Source of the DNA: Sciurus carolinensis
Taxonomy: Eukaryota; Chordata; Mammalia; Rodentia; Sciuridae
Direction of reading: 5' to 3'
NCBI RefSeq assembly: GCF_902686445.1
Contig: NC_062225.1
Coordinates: 93,918,581 to 93,982,580 of the forward strand
Length of the DNA: 64,000 bases
Positions 1-14,075 of the stretch are shown here, in pieces. A program made the position numbers and the translations under genes. Position 1 is the first letter of the stretch. The number at the start of each line of letters is the position of its first letter. The notes beneath the pieces are model-generated. The model saw only the letters and a program-made list of their open reading frames with translations. It was not told the DNA's origin and did not search any database.

Positions 1-99
1 TCTGACCAGGGATTAGACAGTGGCTGGCACACTGAGGGAGCTCAATGCTTTTAAAATCAACCTGAGCAGATCGATACTAACTGGCCGACATTCAGAACT

Positions 100-260
100 G
101 AGCTAGGTTGTGAATCCATCTCTCTGAAACCCAGGCTCCATGTTCCATTGTAAGTCCTACCAAGCCCTGTGACGCACAGGCGGGTTGTGCATTCTCTGTC
201 CTCTGCTTTCCTCATCAACAAAATGAGGCTCTAGGACCAAGCTCTACCATTTTAAGCAAT
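100..260 (+). repeat. Probable MIR SINE fragment
   Basis: The stretch around 200-232, with a pyrimidine-rich 'ctttcctcatcaacaaaatgagg' type segment, resembles the conserved MIR core 'cctcatctgtaaaatgrgg', and the preceding 80 bases have the loose order of a MIR body. The call is by eye and diverged; boundaries are approximate. Confidence 0.4.
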
Positions 261-420
261 CCCTCTTAGGGTCTCAGTTTTTGCCTTCAAGGCAGGACAG
301 TTCCTTTTCCTGAGTCTGTGTCTCCACAGGAAACCTCTAAACAGAGCAGGAATGTGGGCTGTGTTCTGCCATGCTGAAGGTTGCTCAGTCCCGTCTCTCC
401 CCTGCGTCAGAGCACTGCAG

Positions 421-476
421 TGTCACCTAAGCAGGAGGAGGTGGGCCTGGGGTGGTGTCACCTAAGCAGGAGGAAG
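421..476. repeat. 35-bp-spaced short direct repeat
   Basis: The 20-base stretch starting at 421 (tgtcacctaagcaggaggag) recurs almost exactly 35 bases later at 456. It is a two-copy local duplication with no other support. Confidence 0.6.
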
Positions 477-2885
477 CTGACCCTGTCCAGGAACATTCTC
501 CAGCACATCTACAGTAAAGCACTGCTGTGGATTTGCTCATGGAAGGGTCTGTAAGAAACCAGGACGGATGTGAGCATAAGGAAGGACAGGTCTGTGGTGA
601 GCCTCTGTCAGTTCCAGCCTTCCTGGACTGGCTTCCTCTAATTCTGCTCACCCTGTGAGGACCACAGCAGGTGTGTGGCTGGAGGAGACCTGGTTCTGAG
701 CCCTGGGAGCTCCCAGTCTGGCAGAGAAACAGGCTGAGCCCAGACAGTGCCTCCCAGGGCTGCCCCATGCACCAGCAGCTGTGCTGGGCACTTTGGGGAG
801 TGGTCCAGGCCTGAACCTGGGACCCCAGGGTGACACTTCATGGTCCCATGGGCAGAGAAGGAGGCTTCAGTTGGGGTCCACACAGACCAGAGCCTGGAGA
901 AGCCAGAGACAGAGTCGACATTCCAGAGACAGGCTGATTGGGAGCAAGACCATGGCATGCACAGGAAGACCCACAAGAGGGTGCCTCCTGAGGGGGGTGA
1001 GAACCGACAGGAAGTGGGGAGCAGGTCACACTGAAGAGAGTGTGAGGGTACTTTGGAAGCTGCCCGTGGCCTGAGGGCAGGCTCAGAGCTGGTGGACACC
1101 ACCCTCTAGCAGCAGAGGTGGGAACTGAGAAGGTGCTGCCCAGGGAGAAGACGAGAGGTGAGCATGGGGAGCCAGCAGGGGGCTCCCAGCAGTGGAGGTG
1201 TGGCCTCTCACCTGTGGACAGGTGAGACAGGGAGGGCAGCAGGTGGAAGGGAAGTCAGAGGGATCAGACAAAACCGAGAAAGGTGGCTCTTCTGAAGAGC
1301 CCCAGGCGAGAAGTAGTGCCCGAGGTCCCAGAAGTCCAAGGCACAGGACAATCCATGCTGCTGGGCCCACTGATGGGAGCGTCCCGTTGAGGCCTCAGGA
1401 TTGGAGGGGAACAGCGCAGGGAGGGCCCGTGCTCAGGATGGAATCTGGAGCCACCCACAGACCAGGGGGCGAACAGATCTCATTGCAGTGTGGATGGTGA
1501 GGGGCCTGCGTCTCCGTCATCAGGAGACAGTGTCAGGCCTGGAGGGAGTGTGCTGACCCAGCAAGGGCTTTATCTTAGCAAAGTTTGGCTAAGGAAACAG
1601 AGAGGCCTGTTCCTGCAGAGGGGAAGCCGCGCCGGGGAGCATTTGTGTGCCCTTCCGGCAGAGCCGTGGGGAAGTGGGAGAGGATGAAGACCCGGTGACA
1701 TGGGTCAACCGAGCCTAGAGGGAAGGGCAGCTGGCAGGAAGTTGGAGGCCGAGGAGCTGCCCTCTGAGGTGGGGCCTTGTGTCTAGATCTCCCCGGAAGA
1801 AAACCTGTGAACCCACTCCAGGGCCCACCACCAGATTGGCGAAGGTGACCTCACTGTTCTGACACTGTGTGTTGAGCCTAGGCCACACCTGAGAAAGGCA
1901 GGGGGCACAGGAGCCAAAGCCCTTACACTAACGCCAAGTGGGCTCCGTTCAAGGAAGTGGCGCACCAGGTGTGAACTCCAATAGCAGCCACATCGCAGAT
2001 GTGGGCTGCAGGGCCCAGGGCCTACAGGACTCAGGAGAAGCAGCTCCGGCCAGAGGGGAAGTTAGTCGTGGAAACACAGAGATGTGGCCAGTGAGTGGAC
2101 CCCAGCAGCCTTCCCAGGCGTACCGTGCTGGCTGGGAGAGCTGCCACAGAGCCGTCGGAGTGGGCGGACAGCCCATTGGAAGAAGGCCTGTGTGGGCTTG
2201 CTGTCTTGATGCCCCAGCACTGAGCTCCCCGGAGGCAGAGCAGTGGGGTGGACACTGAGGGCTGGAGAGGCGGAGCACAGACAAGGCAGGGTAGGGCCAT
2301 GCGGTCAGTCTGCACGGCTCTGCTGCCCACAGCAGGTAGTCTCACCCCGGCACTGTCCCTGCTGCCCCTCCCACTTGCCAAAAACACAACAGTACCTCTC
2401 ACTACTCAGTCCATCCTGCTTAAAGTATAGCAAGGTGCTTGTTTCCTAACAAAAGTGACTTTGGTTCACATATTTAAAAATGCGGTCGGGGTCCTGCTCA
2501 CGCTAGCCACCGCGCTCACGGCACTGTTTTCAAGCACCTGTGTGCAGTTGAAATGCCCATTCCACACGCGGTTACCCAGCTACTCGGCATCCGGTGCTCG
2601 TGCGTGGGACAGGCTGGGAGCCCTGGCTTCCCCGTCCCACCGGGGCCGCTCAGGGTGGCGCTCTCCGGCCCCCGGCCCCCAGCGCACTCCGCTTGGCATG
2701 CCAGTCAGTGCGGTGCAGACTTCCTTCTCTCCTGACTTGTGTTTTCCTGATCATGCTCATCACGGACGTTCGTAAGCCTGTCTGTCTAGACTAACCCAGC
2801 CTCTGTAAAATGATTGCATATTCTTGAATTCTGACCATTTCTCTGTTTTAATGCTGGGCTGTTTTCTTTGCCTCTCCTTGTCAAG

Positions 2886-2976
2886 TTCTTGCCATGCATG
2901 AAAATGTTCTCAAGTGTCCCACTCCGGGCTGCACAGGGCGAGGGCATGTGAATAGCAACAGGAACTCTCACAGAAG
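2886..2976 (+). CDS. MYT1L: MYT1L exon: CCHHC zinc finger (second of the central pair)
   Basis: This 91-bp internal exon has a strong acceptor (tctccttgtcaag) and donor gtaagc. It enters with two bases of a split codon, then reads 29 codons [29 protein letters not shown], and leaves with AG of a Ser codon. It contains the first four zinc ligands of a CCHHC finger: C and C of CPTPGC, H of RGH and H of NSHR. The fifth ligand, in LSGC, sits in the next exon at 4435. MYT1-family fingers bind the AAGTT-type core in DNA. This finger with the LAMHENVLK linker corresponds to the second of the tandem central pair in MYT1L, so the first finger should be in the preceding exon outside the window. The protein acts in neuronal nuclei. 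Confidence 0.97.
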
Positions 2977-4792
<1,816 letters not shown>

Positions 4793-5354
4793 TGAAGACT
4801 AAGAAGCTGCCCAGTGATTTCATCTCAATCTGGAGGCAGGGCGTAGCACCCGACAGGGCGGTGCTGGGGTGTTTGAGAACCTAAGCCTGTGAACACTCCC
4901 TGCACAAAGACGGGAGCTCGACGTGTGAAAGGCGGTCATCCCCTTTCACCCCCAAGCACCCGGTGTAGGCGGGGTGGGCGTGACTGCTGCCATGCGACAA
5001 GCCAGAAAGCTGGGGCGCAGACGGTTTGGGAACTTAGCTGACACCACGGAATCACCGCATGCAGAACCGGGAGGTGGGCAGTGTGGGGAAGAGCTCTGCT
5101 ACGGTGTCCGGGGCGGGAGGGGTGGGACCGGGAGGCAGAGGAGGGATCCACACCCGTAGGCGCTACATACACCTCTCACTCCCGCGTCTGCCCCCGAGTC
5201 CTGTCCACGTGAACGCCACCACCACGGGCCTTCTGCATCTCCTGAGTGTTGCACCAGATTCATCAGATCCATGCCCCTGCCTCTGCACACTCATGACCGC
5301 CATTTCAGGGCCATGCACATCCACAGGGCAGACGCCCCCAGTCCAGCAGCCAGG

Positions 5355-5530
5355 TGCCAGCTCCCAGGCGTTCAGCTTGTTTCCAACTCTACTACTAATG
5401 ACAAACATTTTTCCATAGATACAACATTTTGCTCCTGCTAAATTATTCTTTGGGATAAATCACATGGAGAAAGTCACCATGCAAGGGAGGTGAATATCTT
5501 TTTGGTTCTTGTGTATTATTTCACAGTTTC
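5355..5530. repeat. Possible diverged L1 3'-end fragment
   Basis: The order 'cagcttgtttccaactctactactaat', 'aaacatttttcc', 'ggataaatcacatgga' recalls the common L1 3' untranslated pattern (gtttccag...aataatgctgc...ggataaattcctagaagtgg). Very diverged; by-eye call. Confidence 0.35.
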
Positions 5531-7089
5531 TTACATTATTTCACCATAGTAATTAAATTACCTCTCTCCTCCAATAGAAAAGTTTAGATATTTACAGAAA
5601 ATTAGAAAAATTTAATTAAGTAAAATACAAACATAAAAAGAATCTATGGTTCCAACAGTCAAAAAGAGCCTTTCAATAAATTTTTATTTTTTGTTCATGG
5701 GTGCTGACGTCGCACACCCTCAGGGTGTGACGAGTGTGACGACGTACCCGTCTCACAGACTCTGTCTCCCAAAACCCTCGTTCTGTGGACACAAGTCTGC
5801 ATGCCAGACAAATGACTGAACTATCTCCTGCTCTGGGCCCACAGTTAGCACAAGACCTCACCCTCAAATCAAAGCCCCTGGCCACCTCAGGAAGGGACTG
5901 ACAACCAAAGGAAATATTGAAGGAGGACAAAGAGCAATCTGTAGCTGAAGCACTTTCAGAATTTTAATATTCTTCAGCGTGGATCGTTAGCAGATCCACG
6001 GAAGTTAGAGCTGTGTGTGGCCCCTTCCTGAAGTCAGCAGGGAGCAGTGCTGTCCACGCAGGTGTGGGTCTATTTCCAGTAGCAGTGCTGCATCCAGCCT
6101 CAGTGAGAAGCCCATGGGGGGCTTGAGACCACTGAGACACAAGCAGTTGCAAATGTGAACCTGCTAGACACGGTCTCCCACCTGAGGCCAGCCGAAAGCA
6201 GCCGTGTGGTGAGATTTCTGTGGCCTTGTGTCTCAGCATCCCTTTGGGTTGGTTAGGGGACAGCTGTGGCAATGTCAGCTAGCCAAGGCCAGGGACAAAC
6301 AGCTCCCATCATGCCTCTGGGTGGCGTGATGAGCAGGTTGGACAGGACCCTTAGCAGGAAGTGAAGCCCTGTGCCAGGAACCACCACGGGCCATGCAGAC
6401 CGAGTGCTGCAGCTCGGTCTCCCCCACTGGGCAGGCACGCTGGCCCTGCCGCTAAGGCTCTTGCATGCTCTCCAGCACCAAAAGGCTGACCTGGGGCCAG
6501 GTGCGAGCACCTGGAAGACAGGTGTCTGTCCCAGCAGCTCTGTACACCCGCATCTGCAGGTGGAAGTGCTCACTCAATGGAACAAGGAAAGAAGGAAAGA
6601 AAAGAGTCAGACCTACAACAATGTGACTGGTGAAGGTTGATAAAAAGTGTTTGAGTGAACCTGCCACTGAGAACCTGAGACTTGAAGAGGACTCTGGTTT
6701 GTGGGACTGTGCAGGGCTCTCCACGCCCCAGCCCGCGGCTCCTTGGGCCCGCACCCTCTTCCCCTCTGCCCTGGCCCTCACCTGTGACAGGTGAAGGAGT
6801 ATAGTGCCAGTCCCAGCAGGTCCCCAGCCGGCCCAGGTGCTCCTCACCTGCAGACCCGGGAGCCTCTTTCCTGAGTGCTTTTCCCCAAACCCGAGGTTCT
6901 AGCCCAAACTTACCTGAAGGCAGCATCTCCCTCGAACAAGAAGAAAGGTCCTTCTCCAGAACCTCAGACCACTTAAACAAAAGCATCCCACACTGCCAAG
7001 GCCTGCTCCAGGGTCTTCTCCGCATAGGCAGCCCAGGATTACCTGGCAAAATGCCCCCAAAGACAACCAGACACTTGTACATCATTTCC

Positions 7090-7660
7090 TTGCTTCAATC
7101 AGTATAAATTAGTGAATCAAGATAAATAAGTTGGTGATTTGGTAAACAAATGGATACTTTACCATACTGTGTCATCACAAAGGTGACACAAACAGGTGCT
7201 AGTTAGCAACGTAGAAATTGGCTTGCTTTCCTTTTTAAAAATTCCAGCTATCCAAGCTTTGTAATTGCTCTAAAAAACAATATAAATTTGTGAAATAACC
7301 ACAGAAGAAATAGATTGTGTACATGAATGCATATGGAGTCAGAATTTATAATAACAAAAAATAATTCTTAAAGTTGAAAATAGTTAAATAGCATGTTATT
7401 CATTGATTTTAATACACAGTTAAGAACTCTTTTCAAAGCCTAAGCATCAAAAAGTAAAATTAAATTCCATGTGAGATAAAATATGAATTGTGTACAAATA
7501 GTATTTCTTAACTGTTAGATAACTATTAAATGCATCAATTCAACCAAAAAACAACCAAAACCTTTACAGTTTTTAATCTCTGCAAGAACTGTAGGTGATT
7601 TTTAAATTGTCCTCATATTTTCTAAACGTTTTTCAATGATTCTTGTAGTGCTTTCATAGC
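7090..7660. other. AT-rich intronic block, unassigned
   Basis: About 570 bases markedly richer in A/T than the flanks, with no reading frame, no tandem unit and no repeat family I can name. The sharp composition change against the GC-rich surroundings is visible directly. Confidence 0.5.
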
Positions 7661-8897
7661 CATGAAAAGTAAAGCAATCGTCTTGAAGTTTCTGTCCCTC
7701 TGGCCAGTAGGATGGTGTGTGTGTTCAGATATGTGCCACCTTCAGAGGGAGGTGGACTCTAGGGGAGAGGGCCATGCCCACAGTCCCTGGGGAGACAGCT
7801 TAGCCGAAGAGCAGGGCCACCTGCAGGTCTCCACCGGGGGCCTCCAGCTGGCGTCCTCCCTCCAGACATGGCCAGACCTGGCACCCAGCTGCCAGATGGG
7901 GTGGCACTCAGGGCTAATCACATCCCCCACACTTTGTTTCTTCCTACTGAAGCATCAGCCTTTCTTGGGTCTTTATTTTAAAATATGTTTTCACATGATT
8001 CAGAAGCGGAAAGAATCATCAGGAAAGTCCCCGCCCTTGAAGTCCGGTTTCCCACATGGCCACAGTGCACTGGCACAGTGCTTGTGTGGGAACACACCTA
8101 AACGTTTACGAACATCCCGCCCAAGGAAAAAAGGCTGATCAGACTGCAGGCTCCACGTTTAAGTGTATGAGTCTCCACCCTCCACCCAAAGCAGAAGTTG
8201 GGTGGAGGGCGGAAGGAGCCCTGTCCTACACCATGAGGCTAAGAAGACACGTAGTCCAAGCCCAAGGCTTCCAGGTCTGAGTCAGACATGCGCTCACAAC
8301 AGGCAAGTACCAGGGAGTAGATGGACAGTAACTGAACGTTCTCCATTCACACATTTTATCCCAAAGTCTAAAAGGAATGTCTGCTGGCTGAAATACTACA
8401 GGAGCAAACAGATAGTTGACAGATTGTCTAATCCCATTCTGCTCTATCGTCCAGCTAGACAAATCTAGTTTCGTCCCGGTCTGTGTCTCTAAGAGTATGT
8501 CTTTATTTCTCCTCCTTTTAAGGGAAGTTTTCTAGTGTCTCATGGTTGTGTGATTCTACCTCTCTGTGACCACTGCAAAGACCAGACCCGGGTGTCAGAT
8601 CCTCCCTCATCCTCATATCTCATATCTCCATTGCACCCACCAGTCCTCTGATGAGAGACACACAGAACACTTAGGTATTTTATTTCTTGTTCTTTCTGTC
8701 TCCAGCATGGACTTTAGGCAGGTGGCTTCTTTGGGGCTGTGTGATCAAAGCACACTTTGCCCTTGCTTGGGAAGGTGACACTGTGATTTCAGTGCAAGCC
8801 CCCAACTCCCTGACTCCTGTAGGAAAGGAGACGTGTGCTACTGATATGCACGGCTGCGAGAAAGCAAGCTGTTGTCTGTTGTCTTGTTTACTTACAG

Positions 8898-9112
8898 GCC
8901 AATGTGCTTTGTAAAGCAGCTCGAGATTCCTCAGTATGGCTACAGAAACAATGTCCCCACAACCACGCCGCGCTCCAACCTGGCCAAGGAGCTCGAGAAA
9001 TATTCCAAGACTTCGTTTGAGTACAACAGTTTCGACAACCATACTTATGGCAAGAGAGCCATAGCTCCCAAGGTGCAAACCAGGGACATATCCCCCAAAG
9101 GACATGACGATG
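8898..9112 (+). CDS. MYT1L: MYT1L exon: start of MYT1 domain
   Basis: This 215-bp exon has acceptor ttgtttacttacag and donor gtagga. It completes an Arg codon and reads 71 codons beginning [16 protein letters not shown], followed by [20 protein letters not shown], an aromatic segment ([16 protein letters not shown]) and [18 protein letters not shown]. This is the best discriminator of MYT1L from its paralogues MYT1 and ST18, whose equivalent stretch differs as I remember it. It belongs to the MYT1 family central domain (Pfam MYT1), found between the central and C-terminal finger groups. I recall Tyr rather than His in the SPKGxDD segment of human and mouse MYT1L; this is unverified. Confidence 0.97.
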
Positions 9113-9484
9113 GTAGGAGGTGCACACTCGTATACATGAGAGACACGTTGCCATTGCTGATGTTGTTGTTGTGTGTATCCATGTGCCGCAGATCTGCCCA
9201 GCCTGGTGGTCATGCAGGGGTGCCAAGCACGGCGTGCACAGCACGGCACCTGTGCTGAGAGGCCATGTCCTCTGGGTAGAGGGACAGCTGTCCCCAGCAA
9301 TTCCAGAGCAATAGGTTCTGCAGCTTGTGGGATGTAGAGAAGCTCCTGGTTCCCTGAGTCTCATGGTGAGGGTATAACAGGGCCCTCGTGCTGTTACACC
9401 TCTTTTTAATAGATGTCCCAAGACAGACCATGCAGAGGGAACAGTGGGGGATTTTTGGAGAAACTCTCAATTCTTCAACGCCCT

Positions 9485-9625
9485 CAACCCTGAGTGCACA
9501 TTAGAATCACTGGGGAGAAGGTTTTCCTCAGTTCCTCATTCCCAGGCTGCACCCCAGACCAATTAATCTGGAATCCCTGGTGTTACCTGAACAGTAGTAT
9601 TTCTAGAAGGTTCCCAATGGCTCTG
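9485..9625. mobile_element. MER5-like (hAT-Charlie) DNA transposon fragment
   Basis: The stretch 'ctgagtgcacattagaatcactggggag' and, downstream, 'ctgcaccccagaccaatt...ctggaatccctgg' follow the order of the MER5A/B consensus (gtgcattagaatcacctggggag ... ccccagacctactgaatcagaatctctgg). It is an ancient non-autonomous element with no coding capacity. Confidence 0.6.
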
Positions 9626-12169
9626 ATATGCAGCCACAGGCTGGCAACCTCCACCTGGCCAGCTCCTGCAGCAGGTCAGGACCTGTTCCTCATCTACCTG
9701 GGAGGATAGGCTGAGGAAAGGGCCAGCCTCTGGGTGCCACCTGGTCTGATGTCTGGGGCACTTGCTGCTCTCCTGGCAAGGATGCAGCGGACCCATGTGC
9801 CCACTGAACATCTCCAGGGGCGAGAGCTGGTTACCTTCCATCTCCCAGCTAGCTCACTTGGTAAGTAGCTCACCCCTGAGGGCAGACTCTGTTTATTTTA
9901 TTTTACTTACTTATCTGACCACATGGCTGCTTTAAATTCTAGAATGTAGAGATTAGCTGGCAAATCTTACCTTCTGAACTCAGGGTGTGAAGTTCTTTCC
10001 TTGGTGCTCTTAGGCTGAGGGATGGAGGTGGGTTTTTAAGGTTTGGGGGCTCCTCTCTGAAAGAGGCATTTAATTAAAAATCATAACACATATGTGAAAA
10101 AATATTTAAATTGAATACTGAGGAAATTCAGACACCTCTTTACAGTCCAGTAGAAATTGCTTCATGCTTCTAAGCTGTGCTGTTTCTTGCCTGAATGGTC
10201 ATCCATTTGTACAGTGGGGAGAATCTAACATTCCTGTTAGGTGTCACGTATTGATTATCCCTGCAAATCAACTCCTCGATGCAAGTGGGAAAAAGGGAGT
10301 GGCTACAGGGTATATAAAGGTAATTACTTGGTTTTACAGTGTTTGTGGTAATAATTGCCAGCCATGATAAGGATTTGTTGTAATCGCATTCATTTGATTG
10401 CAAGCGAAGGGTCAAAAGGAAATGTCGTTCACATAACTGAAGGTGCCCTGGGAATCCTTCCCAAGAGCTCATTTCTGCCACCTGCCTGTGGCTGTGCTAG
10501 GCACCTGGGTTTCTTTAACCTTGGCCCTGTGGGAGCTCTGCCTCCGCCTGTGGGAGCTCCAGGGCGTTGAGCAGAGGGTGAAGCTGCCTGGAGGCTGTGC
10601 GCCCCTCCAGGACTGCGGGGCCCTCTCGGCCTGCAGCTGCCAGCTGTGTGACGCTGGGCAGACTGGTGGTCGTCTGCAGGTCCACCGTTCATCGTCTGGA
10701 GAGCAGAGTAGGGCTGGGTGTTGCTCCACAGCTCTCGGGAAGTCAGCAGAGATGAGGCTGTCTGCCACCCTCTGCCCATCAGAGAGAGAGGGATGGATGC
10801 CCAGTAATCACAGGCGCTATGTTGCAGGCCCAGCAAACCTGTTGTTGGAAAATTAGACTGGCCCATGCTTTTCATGGCTTCACTGGAAAATAAGATTCTC
10901 CTGAGGATGTAGGGTGGAACCTCAGCCCCATGTCTTCTGGAAAGCAAGAGAAAAGGAAATATAGCACTTTAGCACTAGAATCTACTAGAAAACAAATGGA
11001 CAGCTCCGCCTTTGAGCTGCTGTGTTCATCTGACAGATTTTTAAAAGGTTAAGGAAGTGCCCACTGCAGCAAGACTGCTGGGTCAGAGCTGTGCAGGACT
11101 GGAGCTGGGTGTGGTCCCTGCACCTGGCACCAGGCAGTGGACCTGGGTGGCTGCTGTAGCACCTCTGGAGTGTCCTCCCAGTCTGGCCTCCTGTGCACAG
11201 AGGCTGCAGACACTGCTCCCTTAAGAAGCTCTAGAATCAGCCTGTCTAGAAAAGTGTGGTTCTTAGGACACAGCAGGGCCTGGAGGAGCAGACTGGAACA
11301 GAACAGAGTGGCCTCCCCAGCCTCAGGGCCTCACCCCCATGCTTGCAGCCGTGATCAAAGCAAGCCTTTGCACTCCGCAACCTCCCCTTCACCCCTGCCT
11401 CCCAGACACTGCCAGTGGCTCGTGGCCTTTCAGTTTGATCTTTCCTTCAGAGGAGAGTTGGCGGATAAACGTAAGGCTGTGGAAGACCCTGATGCACAGG
11501 GAAGCAAGGGCTCCCCTCTGCCTGGAGGGCGTGGGTGAGCTTGGTGGAAGGTGCAGATTGCACACTCAAGCCTCAAGTTGCAGGAGAAATGCATGAAGAT
11601 AGAGACACCCGTGGGTTCTTGAGGACAGTCAGGGGCTCAACTGGGCAGCTGTAGAAAAGCTTCCTGTCACCAGCCATCCTGGGAAGTCCATGGGTGACAG
11701 AGGGGGACGTGTGAAGGCCAAGCACCTCACACATGTAGGCCCTGTCTACTCCAGAGCTCCAGGACTATCCTTCCTGCCTGTGTCCTGTGGTGAGCTAAGA
11801 ATGGCTTAACATTTCTAAGTAGTTGGAGAAATAAAACAAAAGAAGGGGAGAATCCCATGAAATGTAAAACTATGTGAAATTTAAACCTCATTAAATCTGC
11901 CCACAGCGGCTCCCATGCTCACCTGTGGCCTGGGCTGCTGAACAGAGGCAGAGCTGAGGAGCCAGGACAGTGACCACTCAGCCGCCAGGGAATTCAGTGA
12001 TCACTACAGACACCTTTGCAGGAGAAGCTGCTGACCTGGATCTAAGTCACCTCTGCAGCACCTCTGGGCAGCATGTTACCACCCAAGTTGTTGGAATCTG
12101 TTCAATCCGCAGCCTACATGGGCTCCCTTCTGTGGCTATTCCCTTTGACGATTCCCAACTTTCAAATTT

Positions 12170-12610
12170 GATAAGCTCAGACCTCGAGCTCATCTTGGAG
12201 CCTCCTCTTCCACTCCACAAATACCTCCTCACTTTCCTGTCTTGCCCTCCTTCCTGGCCCAGGCTTGTAGCCCCAGGACCCCAGGTAGCTATGTTGGACC
12301 CTGCGCCAGCAGCTCCCGCCTGCACCCTCTGCAGCTCCTCTGGAGCTGTTCTCCTTTCACACACATCCTGCCTTAGCTCCAGGGCAACTCCTTTGCTAGG
12401 TTTTCTGAGGCCCTCCCAGCCTCTTCTGAGGCCCTTCCCCGACTCCTTTCCAGACACCCTCTGTGCAGAATCCACTTCTGCTCTCTGCAGCCTGAGGGGC
12501 AGCTCCATGTCTCAGAGCACTTGGGTCGTTTCACCCCTTGTCTTCCCACCAGGCTATAAGCTTCTGGTGGGCAGGAGGCCTTGTGCTCGGGTCTCCTGTG
12601 CAGTGCAGGG
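12170..12610 (+). repeat. Probable L2 LINE 3'-end fragment
   Basis: The pyrimidine-rich body with 'gagctcatcttggagcctcc' and the end segment 'cttcccaccaggctataagcttctggtgggcaggaggc' match the well-known L2 tail pattern (cccactagactgtaagctccttgagggcaggg). By-eye family call; boundaries approximate. Confidence 0.5.
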
Positions 12611-13239
12611 CAAGCAGGGCAGGCAGAAGCCACGTGAAGTGTGGGTGACCCTTGGAGAGATGCTTCCAAGACCCTGTCTGCACACCATCTGCATTGCAGA
12701 CTTCATCTAACAGGCTACTTGACAAAAGGCAGCTCCTTTCTTCCATGTAAGAGTCTGCATCCACATTTTAATGTGCTTATGGTGAACTATGTGCTCATGG
12801 TAAAAGCTCTGAGTACCAGGGTTGCAGATTACAATGCCCAAGGTCACATGGACTAGGCCTCAAGGTCACCAGCTCCCCAGTGGAAGCCCTGACCTCAGGA
12901 TGGATATCCTCTGCTCACATTTTTTGTCTGGTTTTCATGGAAATTCTGGGTTGTAAGGGCATTTTTATCTATTACCTGCAGGCAAGTGCTAATGCAGAAG
13001 GAAAAGATCCTCCTAGGAGAAAGAGCTGTACATGTTCAGTAAGAACTTGCACAAGCAGAGTAGGCTAGGAAGAGGCTCTGGTGGGAAGTTTGTGTTTGTT
13101 TGCTTTGGACTTTTAAATTTGCATATGCATCCAGATTTAATCCTCCCCATGGTGATTGTCCCTACAGGATCCACCCAGGACCTTAGCAAATGCTGTCTGC
13201 TCTTTGATGGAAAAGCAATTGACTTTAAAATATATCTGT

Positions 13240-13313
13240 GGGAACTGAGAATGTAGCTCAATGGTAGAGCACTTGCCTAGCATGTATAAGGCCCTGAGTT
13301 TGATCCCTGGTAT
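13240..13313 (+). mobile_element. ID-type SINE (tRNA-Ala-derived)
   Basis: A 70-75 base tRNA-like unit. A box: tagctcaatgg at about 13254. B box: gtttgatcc at about 13298. The middle reads agagcacttgcctagcatg, the hallmark of rodent ID elements. A possible target-site duplication, aaaatatat, occurs before (13227-13235) and after (13314-13322) the element. It is intact enough to be fairly young. ID elements are expanded in squirrels, guinea pigs and some muroids, which helps place the genome in Rodentia. Confidence 0.9.
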
Positions 13314-13332
13314 AAAATATATATATATATAT
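13314..13332. repeat. (TA)n microsatellite at SINE tail
   Basis: A run of TA dinucleotides directly follows the ID element, probably expanded from its tail or target site. Confidence 0.9.
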
Positions 13333-14009
13333 GTTTGTTATTTGCCATGCATTTGGTCTCTGTTAGGTTGCTCTCATCCGACAAAGCAGGGGCTTGGTCA
13401 GTCCTGGGGAGCAGCATGTGGGAGCATTGCTGGCTAATGTCCTTTCCCTTCTCTGCAGTGCTGAGTCACTATCATGACCCAGAGCATGTTAAGTGCAGCC
13501 CAAGTGTACTGACACTAAGGGACATTTGTGGATATTTACAAATAGTCAACATTAGGATCATTCCTTTCCTGAATGATCTGAAGTACAGACACTCTTATTT
13601 TTGTTTTTAATATCACGAAAAATTATTGTTTATATTTAGTAGAAGGATAGATATGGCGGTAAATATTGTCATAGTTGCTTGTTTGAGTGAAATGAGTTGA
13701 CAGGTGTATCAAAAATTGATTGACAGTTTACTTGCCTGCTAAAATTACAAACTATGCTCTTGGTATAACCCAGATGTGGCTTCTGAGGTTTAGACACTTG
13801 GGTAGGAGGCACCCCATCCTGCTGACATTGCGTAACTTCAAGATCATTTCAAGCAATCCAAGTAAGGAGAGAGTGGAAGTGGGATCGCTATTGAGATCCA
13901 CTGAACAGACAGTTGCTCCACAGAAGTAGCATGTTTCATAGATAGAATGCTGGACAAGACCAGGCGGCCTGCAGCTTTGACTGTGGCCCAGGCTCTCCTG
14001 TGTGTTTGT

Positions 14010-14075
14010 CTTGCCCTCAGTCGGCCTCGGTTTCCACATCTGTGAGGCAGGCATGCAGCAGTGGCTCACCAGGAG
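14010..14075 (+). repeat. Possible MIR core fragment
   Basis: The segment 'cctcagtcggcctcggtttccacatctgtgaggcaggc' resembles the MIR motif 'cctcagtttccccatctgtaaaatgag'. Short and diverged. Confidence 0.35.

Larger units (their letters stand above)
1..2885 (+). other. MYT1L: MYT1L intron, 3' part (upstream exon outside window)
   Basis: No exon is visible before 2886. The first coding exon begins with the last two bases of a split codon, so a preceding coding exon lies to the left of the window. By family order that exon should encode the first finger of the central finger pair. The stretch holds GC-rich unique sequence, a probable MIR fragment near 100-250 and a 35-bp-spaced direct repeat at about 421-475. 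The branch/pyrimidine region just before 2886 is strong (long T/C run). All open frames here are short, overlap on both strands and match no protein I recognise. Confidence 0.75.

Noticed and set aside
11970..12710. 246-aa plus frame
   Set aside because: It overlaps an L2-like repeat and shows no domain or splice support.
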